Shown here one piece after another: positions 12,966 through 28,071 of a DNA stretch of 64,000 nt. The DNA comes from Pithys albifrons albifrons (taxonomy: Eukaryota; Chordata; Aves; Passeriformes; Thamnophilidae). Each line of letters starts with the position of its first letter. Within the stretch, counting starts at the first letter, position 1. The notes under the pieces were generated by a model that ran no database searches, was not told where the DNA came from, and saw nothing but the letters and a program-made list of their open reading frames with translations. The stretch is from NCBI RefSeq assembly GCF_047495875.1, contig NC_092461.1, forward strand, positions 63,228,299 through 63,292,298. The letters are read 5' to 3'. Both the position numbers and the translations under genes were made by a program.

Positions 12966-14542
12966 GCGCTGATAGCAGGGAATGGGGATGCAGGGACTAC
13001 AGTCAGCTTCTCCTTAATTTTTGTTTAGATTATTTTTAAATTTTAAAATGGTATCTTTCTTATTAGGCCAATGAAATTCCCAGTTAGCGGGAAGGAGCAT
13101 CTTACCGCAATAATTGTAGTAGCTATGCAGGTGCATCCTGTTCGCAGGTTGAGTTGAGTTCCAGCAAGCAGCCAAGGGCTCTGACCCACAACACGATGGA
13201 GCAAATGAGAAATCCAGGGAGCAGTGAGTTAATGGGTACAACAAAGAAACAGTATTCTTTCTTTACTGAAAATAATTAATATCCCACCATTTCTGGTAGC
13301 AGCATCCTAACCAGCTTCCCCCCGACCTCTATTTAGAGAAGAACAAACAAATCATGCTTTGTGGGATTTGACACTTCTGTTCTTCAATAACTAATTCTGC
13401 TGTACCAGCATTCACCTGTTTGTGGGAAAAAAAAAAAAGAGATACAACTTCTTTTTTCATAAGAATTTTTTTAAAAGACACAGTAAAGCTTTGAAGAATA
13501 CTGGGAACATTCAGCACATCTGCTGAATCAGGCTGCCTGCTCCCAATCAAGCAATGCTCTGCAAATGCAAGAGTACAAGCCTCTCCTGATTCAGAAACTG
13601 CTAAAGAAAAGGATGAATTTTTTCAGAAGTCTAAAGATCATGAGTTTGGCTCCAATTGCCTGTGACCGTTGTTTGACTTCAAAGTCCTCACTGACCTAAA
13701 CCTCAAGCCTCTACCTAGAAGGAGGTCAGGTGTAAGTGTATTGTAAAGAGAGTTTGCAGGGCACCCTGTAGCATAAGCAATAACTTGTAGAATTCTTTAA
13801 TGGTTTTTCTGGAATGTGCTCACCCCAGCCTCAGTGAGGCAGAGAGTGTGTGTGTTTCCATAGTAGTCATTTAAAAATGACACTTTTTTTTTTTTAATGT
13901 GGACTCTTAGTGTACTGGTAGTCTTCTAAAATTCATATCAGCTCAGAATTTTAACATATCATCTTCAGCAAAGTACTGCTTGCTTTGCCTCTTGCCACTT
14001 AAATAATATGGTGCTAAGCTAGTTTAATCAGCCTAATGAGGATCATACAATCATAAGCTAATTGCCAGTGGTGCAGGTTCTCTATAGTGGCTCTAATGAT
14101 TTCCATCAGATGAGTACATTTGTAAAATTTCACAAATCTCACCAGAACCCCAACTGCTCCAACAGATAAAAGTGTCTCAATTTGCAAAATGATGCTTCCC
14201 TCCCATGATCCAAAAATGAGAACACGTATTTCTATAGACCTACACAGCCTGACCTCTCAAAGCAGCAGCACATGCAGACCTGCTGGGACCTGACCACGCC
14301 AGGACCTGCAACTGTCACTGCTCTGTGTAGACCAGGAAAAGAACTGAAGAAAAGAAACAAGACTATCAGCAATATGAATTGAAAAGAGAACTTACTAAAA
14401 GGAGGTTTTAAAGACAACATAACTGTCCATGATTGCATATCATGCACTTAGCTAGATCCTAAGGTCTCACTGTTAAAACCTCAGAGTTGGGGGGTTTGTT
14501 TTAGGGTGTGTTTGGTTGTTTGCAGTTTTTTTTTGCTCCCAT

Positions 14543-14640
14543 TGAATCACAGAATGGTTGAAGTTGGAAGGGATTGGTCCCAGTCCCCTGCTGCAGCGAA
14601 GTTTTCAGATGGCTTTTGAGTATCTAGCAAGATGCTGGAT
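14543..14640 (-). mobile_element. CR1 LINE 3'-end fragment
   Basis: The plus strand begins GAATCACAGAATGGTTGAAG and continues TTGGAAGGGATTGG. This is the reverse complement of the typical CR1 3' terminus, so the element lies on the minus strand. It continues in diverged form through CCCCTGCTGCAG and TTTTGAGTATCT, then fades. It is a 5'-truncated, old and non-coding copy in the spacer. Its inner end is approximate. Confidence 0.8.
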
Positions 14641-17569
14641 TTTTCTGGTATCTATTGTTGGTTTTGCTTCCTGTTTCCATAGACAATCTTTTTTATCTCT
14701 TAGTTCTCTCCCAGACACATTATCTAGATTTTCCAGTTGGCTTGAGAAAGACACTAGCAGTCCTACTGTGTTTGGGAAGGCTTCCAAGGCCAAATGCTGA
14801 ATTAACTTTCTTAACAGACACACCTTGTAACCCCCACAGCTCCTGTAACACTTAACTGACAGGTTATTCTTTGATATGGATTAGCTACCTTAGGGAGAAT
14901 GAACACAGATACTTCCTTACCTAGACCTTCATGATACTGTTTCCTAGTGGAAGGTGTCAGGAAGCAACCTGACAGTAAAGCTGAGTATGAGAGTTTAGGT
15001 GTCTCTGGCAGAGAACCTAGGCTGAGTGACATGATATAATAGGAAAAGAAAATTCCCTGTTACCATTTTTTTCTTTTTCCCAAGAAAGGACAACAACTGT
15101 TTCTATATTTAAGACAAGCCACACTAAGTTAGCAATCCTGTGATTTTCAAATAAGCACAGAAAGCTGGGTATGTCTGTTCTGTCCTCTCAGTTCTTAGGA
15201 GAAAAACATTTTAAAAATGTAGTTAAGGTATTCTAAGTTTTTAAAATTCATATTAACGCAATCTTTTAAAATTAAGTTTCATCTTAAAGCAAAATTCTGT
15301 TAGATTAAAATTACTGGTTTGGACATGCCTGAATTTATATTACTGTCAGCAGCCTTTTTGTATGAGGAACTGAATGCTAAATTACTTTACAACCTAAGTA
15401 ATAAAATATAATCTCTTTATTGTGCTTTGCTGTGAACCTTGTTTCATTTTGTGGATGTTTCTCTTTAAAGAATGGTGTATAGCATTCACATCTATGTAAC
15501 ACTCAGCACTGAACTGCAAGAACAGAAATGGCTGCAAGAATTTGCACACAGGCATCAAAAAATTAATAGGTGTCCCAATTAAAAATATATTCATCATATA
15601 AAATAAAAACCGTAAGATTCCCAAAAAGCAAGGAGAAAGAGACAAATGAACCAAGCTAATTTTAAGATACTTGTGATCACACTCTATTCAGTTCTTATCC
15701 TGTGTCTGCACCTGTGATATCTGAGCTCTGACCTTCTTACCATTTTGTATTGGTGGGTTTCTCATTCTATACTCTTCTCATCAAGAGAAGAGTGTACATG
15801 TTTTGGTAGGTTGTTTCTGGTTTGACTTACTTAATTCAATGACTTCACAAGAGTAGGAACACATTAAATAATTCCATAGTATTCTACATAATTTCAGTCC
15901 TGTCGTCCATTTTTCAGGAATCAGATTGCTGCAGTTCCAATGCTAAGCACTGAAAATTTTAAGTTACTCACCGTTCATCATAGCCAGAGTTAAGTTACCC
16001 AGGCTTTATGTGCAAAGAAGGTGTTTTTCAGGAGTCAGAGCTGCCACTGCCTAACAGAAAAGGAAAATGATGACTTGACTGTAAAGGTACTCTGTGGGTC
16101 ACAAATACCAAGTCCCAAGTCAGCAATTCTTTCCATTCTAGCTAAAGTTTGATCTGTATGCTCTGTAGGAAGTTTATTTTTTGAGATGGCATCTGGAATG
16201 CAATAGAGACATTAAAATCTAAGAGAAATATAGTGGCAATATATGAATTTATTAGACCTTTAAATGGCTTTCTAGCTCTCGTTAAGTGCTCTATGTTTCA
16301 GCTATCAAAAATCACCAGAAATTCCTTAATGAACCTTTCAGAAACAATTACAGAAAAATGAACAACTAGCAGGCATGTTAAAAGAGGTAGTATTCATCAG
16401 AAACTGGTGATATTTTCTTTATAAAGCTTTCAGTTTTGTCAATGTTTCCTTCATGTCATAATTTTATAACAAAGAATTCTTCTTCCATTACTGTGGTTGT
16501 TTCTATTGAGTTTTATATTCTATCCAAAGTCATTATCTGCTTCATGAAGAGGTAAGAACCATCAGTCACCAGCTGGCTAAATGTAGTTCTTAAAGTATGC
16601 TTGTACTTTAAAAAAAATGCAACTGGAAGTTACCTCCCAGAAAATAAAATCCCTGAGTTCCTGCACTGTATAAATGAGGCATTATATTTTGATTTCTAAA
16701 GCATAACCTTGGAAGATTACAAACTCCTGTTATAAAATTTTCTAAAACACCACGCGCATGCACACATACACACATACTGGCTAAATATTGCTGTGCTTCA
16801 AGCTGTTTAAAATAATGGAGGTCTACCAGTTCCTGACCTAGAAAGCTTTTTATTTAGTATTCCTCTAAAAGTGGACCTACTCAGATGGCATGTTTTCAAA
16901 TGAAATGGAAGAATCTTAGTATATTGTATGAAACTTCCCATTTACCTTTTATCCCTTATCAGGTTAACTGAAAGAACTGAGAACATCATCACTGGAGGGC
17001 TGATTCTAATGATTTGGTATACCTAATTTTGTTTGGTGGGTTTTTTAAATGTACTCAGTAAAGGATAATATGCCTACAAGCTTGAGTTTAGCAAACCACA
17101 AATATCCCTTCTATGTTTTTTTATTTGCACCAAGATAAGAGCCATACCACTTCAAAATCTGGACTAGACCCAGACTTGTAAAGAGCAAGGATTCCTTTGC
17201 ATCTTCATTCTCCTCGAGAATTCAACCTGTGTTTTGGTTATTTCATCCTTTATGCATTCAGATCTTGGCCACAAACACTCAGCCTCTGTGGCAAAATATT
17301 TCATATTCTCTTCAGGGCAGGAGCCTTTGGGAACTTAAAAGCTTGCATTATCCTCAGGCTCTCAATAAGGACAATAACAAATCACTAGAAAACCCAAGAT
17401 TCATAAACACACACTGTGCTTAAGGAGGATGAATGTCTACCTCTTTCACTTCTCTTATTCTCAGATGTATTCTGCAATTTGTTTTCACTTATCCTAATCA
17501 CTTTCCTGCTTCCAGTGGTTTGTTCTGGAATTCTCTCATCCTAATCAGAGAAAAATCCATCTACACTTA

Positions 17570-17592
17570 AAAAATAATAATAATAAAAAATT
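17570..17592. repeat. AAT trinucleotide tract
   Basis: A short run of AAT units in spacer DNA. Confidence 0.65.
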
Positions 17593-20500
17593 ATTCATAT
17601 CATTTTACCAATCCAACCATTAATAGAATCACTACTCTTTCAAAACTTCATTGCAGCCTATATCCATTTTTACCACTTTTATAGTTACTTGCTTTCTGTC
17701 TGGCTGCACATAATTATAACACATAAGTAAAAGGAAAAGTAGCAGTACTTATGAGGACATTGATAATAAAGCTGTGTATATTAAATACATTTCAAGGACA
17801 TACTTGCTCTGAGATTTCACTGTTTAAGTGCAGTACAGAAGACTGCAGACAGGCATTATCTGGAAGCCAGCTAACACTACAATGCAGCCCTTGAAGCAGA
17901 GCTCTACGTACCCTCCTGAAGATGGATAGGCCAGATTCATATTTGGCTTCACGCACACTCAGGGACTCAGTAATTAAATAAAGGACTTGCAACACTTACT
18001 GACAGTTACATTCTTCTTCCTTTCTGAGGGATACAAATATTAATCCAATTAATTGGTAATTTCTAAGAGCATAAAAGTACAAGCCTTCAAAAACTATTCC
18101 TTCCTCTCCTTCTGCACCCAGGCCATTTGTCTGTGCGCTGCTGGCATCTGGTAGTGTGGATGGCAGCAGGAAGTGAACCAAGACCCCTTGGCATATGTTG
18201 CTGACCCAAGAGTCTGGTCTAGCTCTTCTAGCCCATGACTAGTAACTAATACTATGCAGCAGACCAGCCACTAGAGGGGAATAAAGAATCATACTGTACT
18301 AACATAGGTTACTGCATGGCAAACTGCTTTGCAGGGACATCTCAGGCATGGCCATGAGCAAGGGCTGTACCCGACTCAGCTGGCAACTCCCTCATGCTGT
18401 AGTCCCATTACAGCTGAATTCAGGCAGCAAGGTTTACTTAAGGGTCTATAAACCTTTAATATGCTTTTATACTCACTGCATAACTAGTATGAATGGTTGT
18501 ACTGCTAACTGTATCCTAATTACTTGCAGTGGTGGATTTATGTAGGCTCTGAGTCACTAAGCATTTAAGCACATTTTTTAGCTAAAAACATACACGTAAG
18601 TTATTTTTTCAGGTGCTAAAGATAAACATACTCAAAGTGTATTGCTAGATGATGACTTTTCCATGGGCAGGGAGATACAGCCATCAGAAGAGTTCGGTGA
18701 CACATAACTAGCCTGGAAGGGCTTTGTTGCTTGTAAGATACTCATTTGGGAGGTTACTGAAAGCAGATAGCAGCACTAAAGCTGCTGAAGAGTGAGTGAA
18801 CTAGTGCAGAAGCCAATCTTGATAGTGGAAGTTTAGGACAATTGGGTTTCAGATGCATGAGTTAACTTTTGTATATACAACTTGTTCTCAGCTCTTAAGA
18901 ACACAAGTTAACACTGGTAAAGGATTCTCCTTACAGGTCAGGAATCCCCCAAACGCACAGGAGGCTGTTTTCCAATTGCTTTTTATTATGAGAACATACC
19001 TAAGAATGAACAGAATTATGCTAAATGAGCATAACAGTAATTCCAACTTCCAACTTTTAAAAACAAAACAACAATGAAAAAGCAATTCTAATTCAAAATC
19101 ACCAAGAGAGACCTTAAAATAGAATTTAAGCCTTTAAATTTCAGTTTCAAGGCCTCTGAGACCCCTTCTTCCCCTGCCCTCTCCCGTGACACAAAGCTGT
19201 GATCTCTGGTAATTTTTTTCTATAATGTAGGCAAAGATTCTGTTGTAGCTATATGGCTGCAGGAACTAGAGGCAGAAAAAAACCTCAGCACTAAAAATAA
19301 AAGGAGTAATGGTTCAAAGTACATGACTTGGCAATGCCACTGTGTCTTCTTTTCTAAGCTCAATAGAGATGGATTTGAAGACAATATCCAGGGACAAGAG
19401 CTTAAAAATTGAAAATTTGCTACCCTAAAGATTGTTATCTTCACACAAAAATCCAGGCAAAGAAGTACATATTGCTTTTTAGTAAGGGGGAGACTAGCAT
19501 GATCCCATTTAATTTCCTGTAGTAGGAAGCTTAGCAACTATTCAGTAATAATATCTTCTTAGGTGATTACTGCTTATACTTGGAGGGATGTGAAACTAAA
19601 GGAAGTCCTTGAAATATTAATGCCAATGCCCATTACAGTCCTTGAAGAGAAGGACAAGGACCTTGGACTGAATGTGCCATTGAATGCTTGCCCTTGGTAG
19701 CATTTCAGACATCACACACACATATCTGATTCTTTCTAAAGGAGAAAAATTCTTGGCTTGGGATCCATCCTCTTAGGTTGTTTCTGATGGAAAATACTGG
19801 ACACAGAATTATTTAATCATGGATGAATTGCTTAACTGGAAAGAGAGATTGATATTCTGTTATGAAAATAATTGGTATTTAACATTTTTGCATATACCTA
19901 CCTGCTTTTATAAAGTTTCAAGTGATTTTCCTATAGCAGTGTGCATGCAGGTCTTCATAAACTTATGCCTTGATAGTAAGTTGTATTTTCCACCTGATGC
20001 ACCAAATTTTAGCCATACAGATGACCTCCAAGTTAGAAATTACAAACTTGAAACATTTAAAATAATATGCATTACAATAACATTCATCACAGTTAACAAA
20101 AAGGTAATTGAATTTGTTTCCTGTCCCAAAATAGAGGGAAAAGGTTGGCTTGTTATTAGTAACATGACATCCCTAATAACATTTTTAAAATTATTTTTAA
20201 TCTAGGATTAATTTTCCAGCACTTAATAAAGGAATTTAAATTTCATAAGCTTCATTGTCCCAAACAATTTTGAAATAAAGGATTATCTTTTATAGCAAAA
20301 TTAAAAGGCTCATTTGGAGACTAGGTTACCTATGTGCCTAAGCTTTTTTATGAAAAAATGTAGACAGTTATTCTGCTGCAGACTTTTTCATGCAAGTGGA
20401 GGATTGTATTGTCTGTTTCACAGAAATATTAGAGGTTGAGTCATGTTATCAGGAAATTTTAATTCCAGACTGTAGGTATAAAAAATAATACGCATGTTGG

Positions 20501-23500
20501 TACCAACTTTCCGTCAAGAGAATAAAGTATGCGAATATAAGCCACATATAGAGATACTAATTCAATGCTTATTAACAATAATGAAATTAATTATTAATTG
20601 TATTTTTAAGTGTCCTAGGAGTCAGGATTTTAATTTTTTTGTTAATCATTGGCTGACCTGCTTTAAATCTTCTTACTAGTGTGTTTACATGAATTGGATT
20701 GTGTTTCAGTTCTGGCTGGATTTGTGGACTCACTCTGGAATGTTTTGTACTGTGGTAAATATTTGGGCCAACTGACCCATGTAGAATTACAGTAGTTTTT
20801 TCATAATGTGCTGTAGAAATTTAGCATAGTGGCTTTCTTCACAACAAGAACTGTTTTCTAATTATTAGCTAAGAATTAGTACGTGACTTACAAAACTGTA
20901 ATTTAGCAACTTCTATACTTTATCAAAGATAAGCGTAAGAAATTTTTCACAATTTTTCTGGCTTTCAAGGCTTTTTGGCAAATTCTGTGGAGTGGGGGGG
21001 GTTTAAAAAGAGGTGGGGATACTCACAATTGTGAGTTTACCTAATGACTTTTTGATGATGCCTAAATGATGGCATGGAAGATGAAAAAGCATGGAGTGTA
21101 GCACAAGGACTAACTGTCTAGAAAACCATTAAGGAAGAAAACTGTGAGTATCTACTAACTACCATAAACAGTGTGAGTGAACAAAGCAGTAGAATCATGC
21201 ATTGTACCACATTAATTTTCTGGAGAATGTGGAAAGTTTTATAGACCAGATATGATGGTTCATTAGAAAATGGTATCCATCAAGCTCACTATACTATGCT
21301 GTGATGATAGTTTTGTCAAAATGACAAAATAAACAACACATTTCTTTCCTCTTGAGAAGAAAAAGTTCCAAGAAGTTTGGAATCACACCTGCAAGACAGA
21401 TTCTATGCATCTAAATCTAGTGGGATCAGTATCGGCTCTACAGAAGGATAAAATATAAAAATAATAGAAAGTCTGAAGCTTTGAAAGGAATTTTTTTAAG
21501 TTATATATCAGAAAACAGAAATACATTGATCTGCCAGATTTGTTGGTGCAGCAATATGCTGCACTTGAGGGGGAAAAAATTCAAAAGGCATGAATGAGCA
21601 GTCTGTTCAAAACAGAGAAACTGGAAGAAAGATAACAGCATTGTTGGTATCACCAGCAGATTGTGAGTATGTACACAGGTTGCTATTACTGAGCGTTACA
21701 AAAGTACACTGGTATTTGGAACATTTCAGAAGGTTTGGAGAATCAGTTCAGATAGTTATCAGAGATTGTGTTGGTAGTGAACATCCTCCTAAACAATTCA
21801 TCCACAAGTCCATTCAGAAATGCAGTATTTCTCTTACCCAAATGTTTTTCCCATTTCTTTTCCCTCTACTCACTTTTGATTTATATTTTATGATTGCTAT
21901 GAAGAGTCACTCATAATAGATGAGTACATTTTCTATCAAAACAAGTAAGTACATTTACTACTTTATTGTTTATTAGTACAGATGCTCTGCAAATTCTCTA
22001 TGAATGTGGGAAAAAAAAGGAAACAAAGATGACTCCATTTTGGTCTATGGTACATAAGCTCATCACAAAGAACAATCCAGATGTTCACAGACAATTTCCT
22101 ACTGTAAAATCAACATCTCTCTTTTCCTCCTTTACAATGACTTTTCTCTGTCTAGTCAGTAAAGGACTCTTACATACCCACTATTCCTTCAACTCCATTC
22201 TTTGGCGTATATGAATTGTTCCTGCCACTGAAAAATTTCTGTGTTCCAGGACCTACCCTAACTACTCGCAACTCAGATGCTGACAGGGGGTCCAGGATAG
22301 CAGTCTCAGGTTTTTTTACTTTGGGCTTTGTTATGCCCTTCTCATCTGCCTTACCCTGAAACATTTGTAGTAAAGATGCTTCCATTTAATAAGTTAATAA
22401 TAATTTAATAATTATTTGTCCATCAGCAGCTCTATAAAAACAATTACTTTATTGCAGGTGTCCTCCTCCATCATGAAGCTCCATTCACTTCTGAACTAAT
22501 ATTGAAGTTGCACTGATTTTCAAAATCCTTCAATTGCCCTTTTGTCCACTATTCTCGTCAAGAATTTTTCAATCTCGGCCACTGCACTTATGCCCTTTTT
22601 GTGTCCTCTTTTACCTGTTCCTTAGTCTGCAATGATGAAAAGTTTATATTCTGCCTCATTTATTGGAAATTAATATTTGAAATATTTCTCCAAATAATTT
22701 ATTTTCTAGCATCACAACAAAATTTTTACTTCCTTTTACTTTACAAAAAGGTGCCCAGATGTTTCTTTATGCATGGAAGTAATGATGTTACTTAAAAATA
22801 TGTATTTTTTAATAGAGTTATGATTGACTGATCCAAATTAATGACCTGTCTTCTACTGCATTGCATTTTAACATGAATTCCAGTAGGCTATACACTGGTA
22901 TGAGTTAACAAGTTACAAGTCTTCTCATGCCAAACTAAGTCTCATATCAACAAAATTATCTTTTCAGTTTAAAAGTATGTTAAAAATAAGAAATATTAAC
23001 CTTCTAGTTAGCATTTCTTGCCATCTGAATAAACTGCTGCTTTGAGAATGAATCCTCTTTCCAATAAAACCTGCACCTTAAACCTGTACATTCAGTCAAA
23101 AGCTGGCTAGCATATGGATGTCTTCTCCAGACTTTCTTTTAATATATATGTATAAAAAAAAACAACAAAGCAAAAAAACAACCAAAAAAACCCCAACAAT
23201 GACAAAACAACCAGAACAATAATAAAAAAACCAAAATGCACACCCAAACAATCCAAAGCATAGTGCTTCAAAATTATTTGGTTCTAATTTCTGAATGAGG
23301 TTAAAATCACTTCTACCTCCCTTGAGAATAATATCTAAGGGGAGCAGGAGGGAAATTTCCATCTAAGAATTATTTTAAAAATATTTTTAATGTATCTTGA
23401 AGTGTTTATAAAGTAGTTTTAAATGTTCACAGAAAGCATTAGATGGGCAAAGGAAGGAAATGGAAATACTACAGGAAAACATTTTTCTTACAAGTACAAA

Positions 23501-25264
23501 GCAGAGCATAATTTAATTTCAGTTCACAGTCAAGAAACTTGAAAAACAGGGTATCAGAAATTCAAATGTATATAATGTTTAAAGACAAATATAATGCAGT
23601 TGGTCTTGGTAGTAGCTAAATCAGGAAATTGACTTAATTGTAGATGATTTTATGAGAATATAATATAATTTTTCGACTGTTGAAAGAGAAGCTTATATAC
23701 ATCAAAATTACTGGATTAAGACATTATGTGGTTTATATGAAACTCTGCTGTCTGACTCTGAGGCAGCAGATAAAGCAGCAGAGTGTGGTAATGGAGTTAA
23801 GAGCCCCACAAGGCATTAGGCAAAGCTGCACTGCTGGCAGTGCTCAGCCGGGGGGGCAAGGAAGGAATGGAGAGGATCATTTCAAAATGATGCCACACAA
23901 GAACATGGAATGAAGGATCTGCTTGGGCCCCAAAACACACCCTTTCTTTTTGCAGGCTTTGCATCAGCCTTCCGCTAAGCCCACACAGAATGAAAATAAA
24001 GGTTAGGAGGACATATGTAACCTTCAGTGTCCAGCCTAGACTGGAGGATAAAGTTGACAAGATGATCTCTGAATGGATCTGGAGACTCAAAAATTAGTGC
24101 TCAACAATTGCAGAAAATAAGATTTGCCACTGGTACAAATCAGTAAGAGCAAGAAAAGCAATGTTTGTAGATTGCTTTGACATAAAAATGACCTGCAAAA
24201 GGTTTAGTTCTTAAGTCCTACAGAATTTCTGTTAAGTTTGCAGAATAAATGAAATAAAAATTATAGCATAACTAAGAAAATTTATGTGGAATTCAATGGT
24301 GGTGATGAGCCATGGAATAAAATCAGTTGTGTTTTCTCATATGAGCTACTGAACAGTAGGATCAGAGACCATTTTGGATATAGTCCAAGGAGTATGCCAA
24401 GCAGAGCAAAAGGATATGAGCTGAAGGGACATTAAGAAATGAATGATTACAATAAAATCAGATATAATATGTGTGCAAAACGCATGCTGCAAGAAGTGGT
24501 AGTGTGCTTTTAATAAGTGGAGTGGAACTGGGGTTTGGGAAGATATAAATTGCAGTGGTTGATCTACCCTAATGACACTAGTGATGTCACTTTGGACAAA
24601 ATAAAAATGAGAAATTGGGACATATAGATACAAAATTCTCTAGTGGCAGACTGGGATCAAATAGGTTTTAATACATTCTGTACTATTAAGTTTTCCTAAA
24701 GCAACTGAACTGTGATTATAATTTGCAGTCTGATACTAATGTACCACCCAAAACATTCTTAAAATGCTGCACAACCCTTTGGCAAGGTGACAGCTACAGC
24801 AGAAACACATTTAAAACATTTACATAACCTTTCAAAAGTGCAATCCAACTGGAAAAAAAGTTATTTGTTACAAAGGCATTTCTGTGGGGCTGCATTTTCT
24901 ATCATCACTTTGCTTATGTTTATCTGAACTTCACTCCTGGACAGCCTTTCAGTTCTAAGAAATTTCAAATTTCTTTGATCAGTATTCTAGAAAGAACAAT
25001 TTTCCTGTTCTGTGCCAGACTAGGCCATAAGACTGCCAGGCATGAAGCTTCTAAGTTATCAGGTGAAAGAAGGGGGTTTCCATATAATTTTGTTACTTTC
25101 TATCAGCAGCTGAAACAGGCTTTTCCTTTTCCAGTTCAGAATTTCTAACAAGCGGGCAAAGTAGAAATCTTCCAATAAGTTATAATGTGCTAAGGGGTAA
25201 TAAAGATCTTTGGTATACTGTTTCTCCTTGTTAAAAAATAACTGCAAAGGGGGCTGTGAACCTT

Positions 25265-25302
25265 CCACACACACACACCCCACACCCCACCCCACCCCCC
25301 CC
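25265..25302. repeat. CA/CCCCAC simple repeat
   Basis: A short (CA)n run grades into CCCCAC repeats and a C8-like run. This is a simple-sequence tract in the spacer. Confidence 0.85.
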
Positions 25303-27947
25303 AAAGTTTCATCCCTTCTTTTAAGTTAATATAGAATAAACATAGATACAACTATGTAGACTTGGCAAAGATACAAATGTTCAGTTTACTTGGATTAGCC
25401 CAGTTCTGCAATGGAGACAGAGGTTACTACTTGGAATAGAAATATGCAAATACATTAGAGTTTCAATCAAAGAAGACCTGAAAATCTGAGAGTTTTCAGT
25501 CAGTACATTTAACAATAACCCTTTTTCTCTATGCATGGGGTCATTGATATGCTCATTCCACAGAGTGTGGCAGAAACTAGCCAGTAGGTAGGAAAGGGGC
25601 TTTCATAGGTCTAACTGGCACTGGGAAAAAAAAGTTTTCACTGCCCTACGTCTCCCTCTTTCCTCCATCTGGCAGTCAACATGAACTTGCAACCTCACAG
25701 TGAGCATCTATACCAATAATTTGTCATAGTTTTGTACTACAAATGAGTACATCATTTTGAAACTGTTAGCTATTTTGATGCTATTATGCATATGTTAATA
25801 TTTAATTATTTAATGTAAATAGCAAGACCTTATGTCTTTACTTTGTATATGGTCTTTGAATTTTTTACATGATGAAAGAAATGAACACTAGTTCTCATTG
25901 TTCTGCGATCTCATCAGATCATACAAATTAATCCAGAGCAGGCTGCACCAGGTTTGGATGCTCTTCCCAAATACATAAAGGGACTTCAGTAGATTGAATT
26001 AGTGATTTGCAACTTAATAATTAATCTGATGTGATTTATTGTCAAATGAGCTGGAAGGCACTAGATTGCTGCATAAAGTCTTTGTGAGGCAAAGAGTATA
26101 TTCCAGTTCCTGACCAAATTCAGCTTCCTTCCTGAGAAGGGTTTTACGTAAGTACTATTATTAGAACTCACATATACAGTAAAAATTTCCACTCACACAT
26201 ATATCAAGAATATCTGTGAATAAGGATGCTGCCTGAGGTAAATAAAGCTATCAGAATTTGTTCCAAAGATTTATTGGGATCTCCCCTTTAATCATGTAAA
26301 TGAATAGTGACTATGGGATACATAGAACTCCCCAAAAAGGCTTCAACCTGCTCTGCATCACAGACTTAAGTAGTGAACAAGAACCTCCCCCAGTCTGAAC
26401 TCTGTATGTAAAAATCTATTTCAGAAATTAAAAATCAATGAAGGAAGAGGAATAAGAAGACTCACTTTTCCCCCAAATCCTTAATTGCCCTATCCCTGTA
26501 ATGACCCAAATTCTCCAGTCTTAATTTTTTAATTAATCTCTCATCCTTTTACATTTGCTGATTTCCTGACTTTGGTCTCAAAACTGGTCTCAAAAAGCAG
26601 AGCTTTTTAAATTTTTTTCTGCTTTTTTTTTTTCTTTAATGTGGTCAGGAGTTGGGGTTTTATTTGTTTTGTGAAGAAAACATTTTAAGTTCTTTATGAA
26701 GCATGTCCAAAAATGTAAAATCTGCTACCTGAATGCAGGAGTACTGCAAAATTTTAATTCATATATTGAATAAACATTACATACCAACAAGGAGCCAGTA
26801 CATTTATAATGAAATTGCTGTACATCTATAAAACATGTAGCTCTACAAATTGGGTGAGCATTGCTGAAGAATGGTTAAAAAAATGTGATTGCTATCCTGG
26901 TAGGAATTTGTGGATTATGACAGAGAATACAGTATAAACGTATTAGCAAAATTATTACTTCTGGTGGAAAATTATTCATAAATTATCAGAACTAGGAAGA
27001 TGAGTCATAAAAGAAATTTAAAAAAATAAAAGATTTTTCTATCAAGTGGGATTAAAACTACAGCACAATATCTACTAAAAAATTTCAGTGTCTCATTTGG
27101 GAAATTATTTTAACAGATAAAATGGAAAAAAATTTTTACTACTTTTATCTTTAACTTCATTGGGCATTTATACATTTCTTTTGATGTAGGTTAATTTAAA
27201 AATCTTTAAAATCTTTTAATGTAAGTGCTCTCTATGCAAAGAAAACATGCTATTAAAAGACATATAAATGTACATATATGACATTTCAACAGAACTAATG
27301 CTTTTAGTGGCAGTGAGATTTTGGGGTGGTGGGTCTGTTATATAAAAAAGCCAAACGAGTGCTGCATTTGGAGAGTAAGTAATACTTAGAAAACAACTGA
27401 CATCATAGAATACATAAAAATCCCATGCATGCAGATGGAAGGAAAACTCAGTAACTAAAAAGTGATGACAAATGGAACAAATTTTCTTCATCAGGAAAAG
27501 ATTCACTGCACAATTAAATATGGTTAGAAACTCCTAGACAAAGAGGAACAAGTCAGAATGGTAAGGCACAAAGATAGAAATTTCTTATCACAAAGACTGA
27601 AAAATGTAATGTGTAAGTATTTCCAATACCTAAAGGGGAGCCAGGGCCATTAGGATCACATAGACAATTAGGTTAGCCTTGCTGTAATAGAAATCATAAA
27701 AACTGCAAAATCAAATGGAAGTAATATCCAGATGTTTAAATTCAGGTGCCCAGAGACAGCTGACTTCCTGCTTCTGAAATTATTTTTATTTATATGCTTA
27801 ACTTTGCAGATCGTAATAGCTTCATGAGCACAGAGTCAACAGGAGCTGAGTAGTCTGCCTCTCAGGAAACATGAGACCAGTCCACAGAGACAAACAGAAT
27901 AAATGGAAAAGAAAAAAAGCCAAGACAAATGCAAAGAACATTTTAAA

Positions 27948-27950
<3 letters not shown>

Positions 27951-27995
<45 letters not shown>

Positions 27996-28071
27996 CTACA
28001 CACATTTATATATATATATATATACACATATATATATGTATATATATATCTACACACATTTATATATATAT
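27951..28071. repeat. TA/TG microsatellite with a duplicated unit
   Basis: An alternating TA-rich array is interrupted twice by the same CTACACACATTTATATA segment. The two copies start 56 bases apart (27981 and 28037), so the array shows both dinucleotide slippage and a tandem duplication of about 56 bases. It is likely length-variable. The tyrosine- and isoleucine-rich frames across it are artefacts. Confidence 0.9.
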
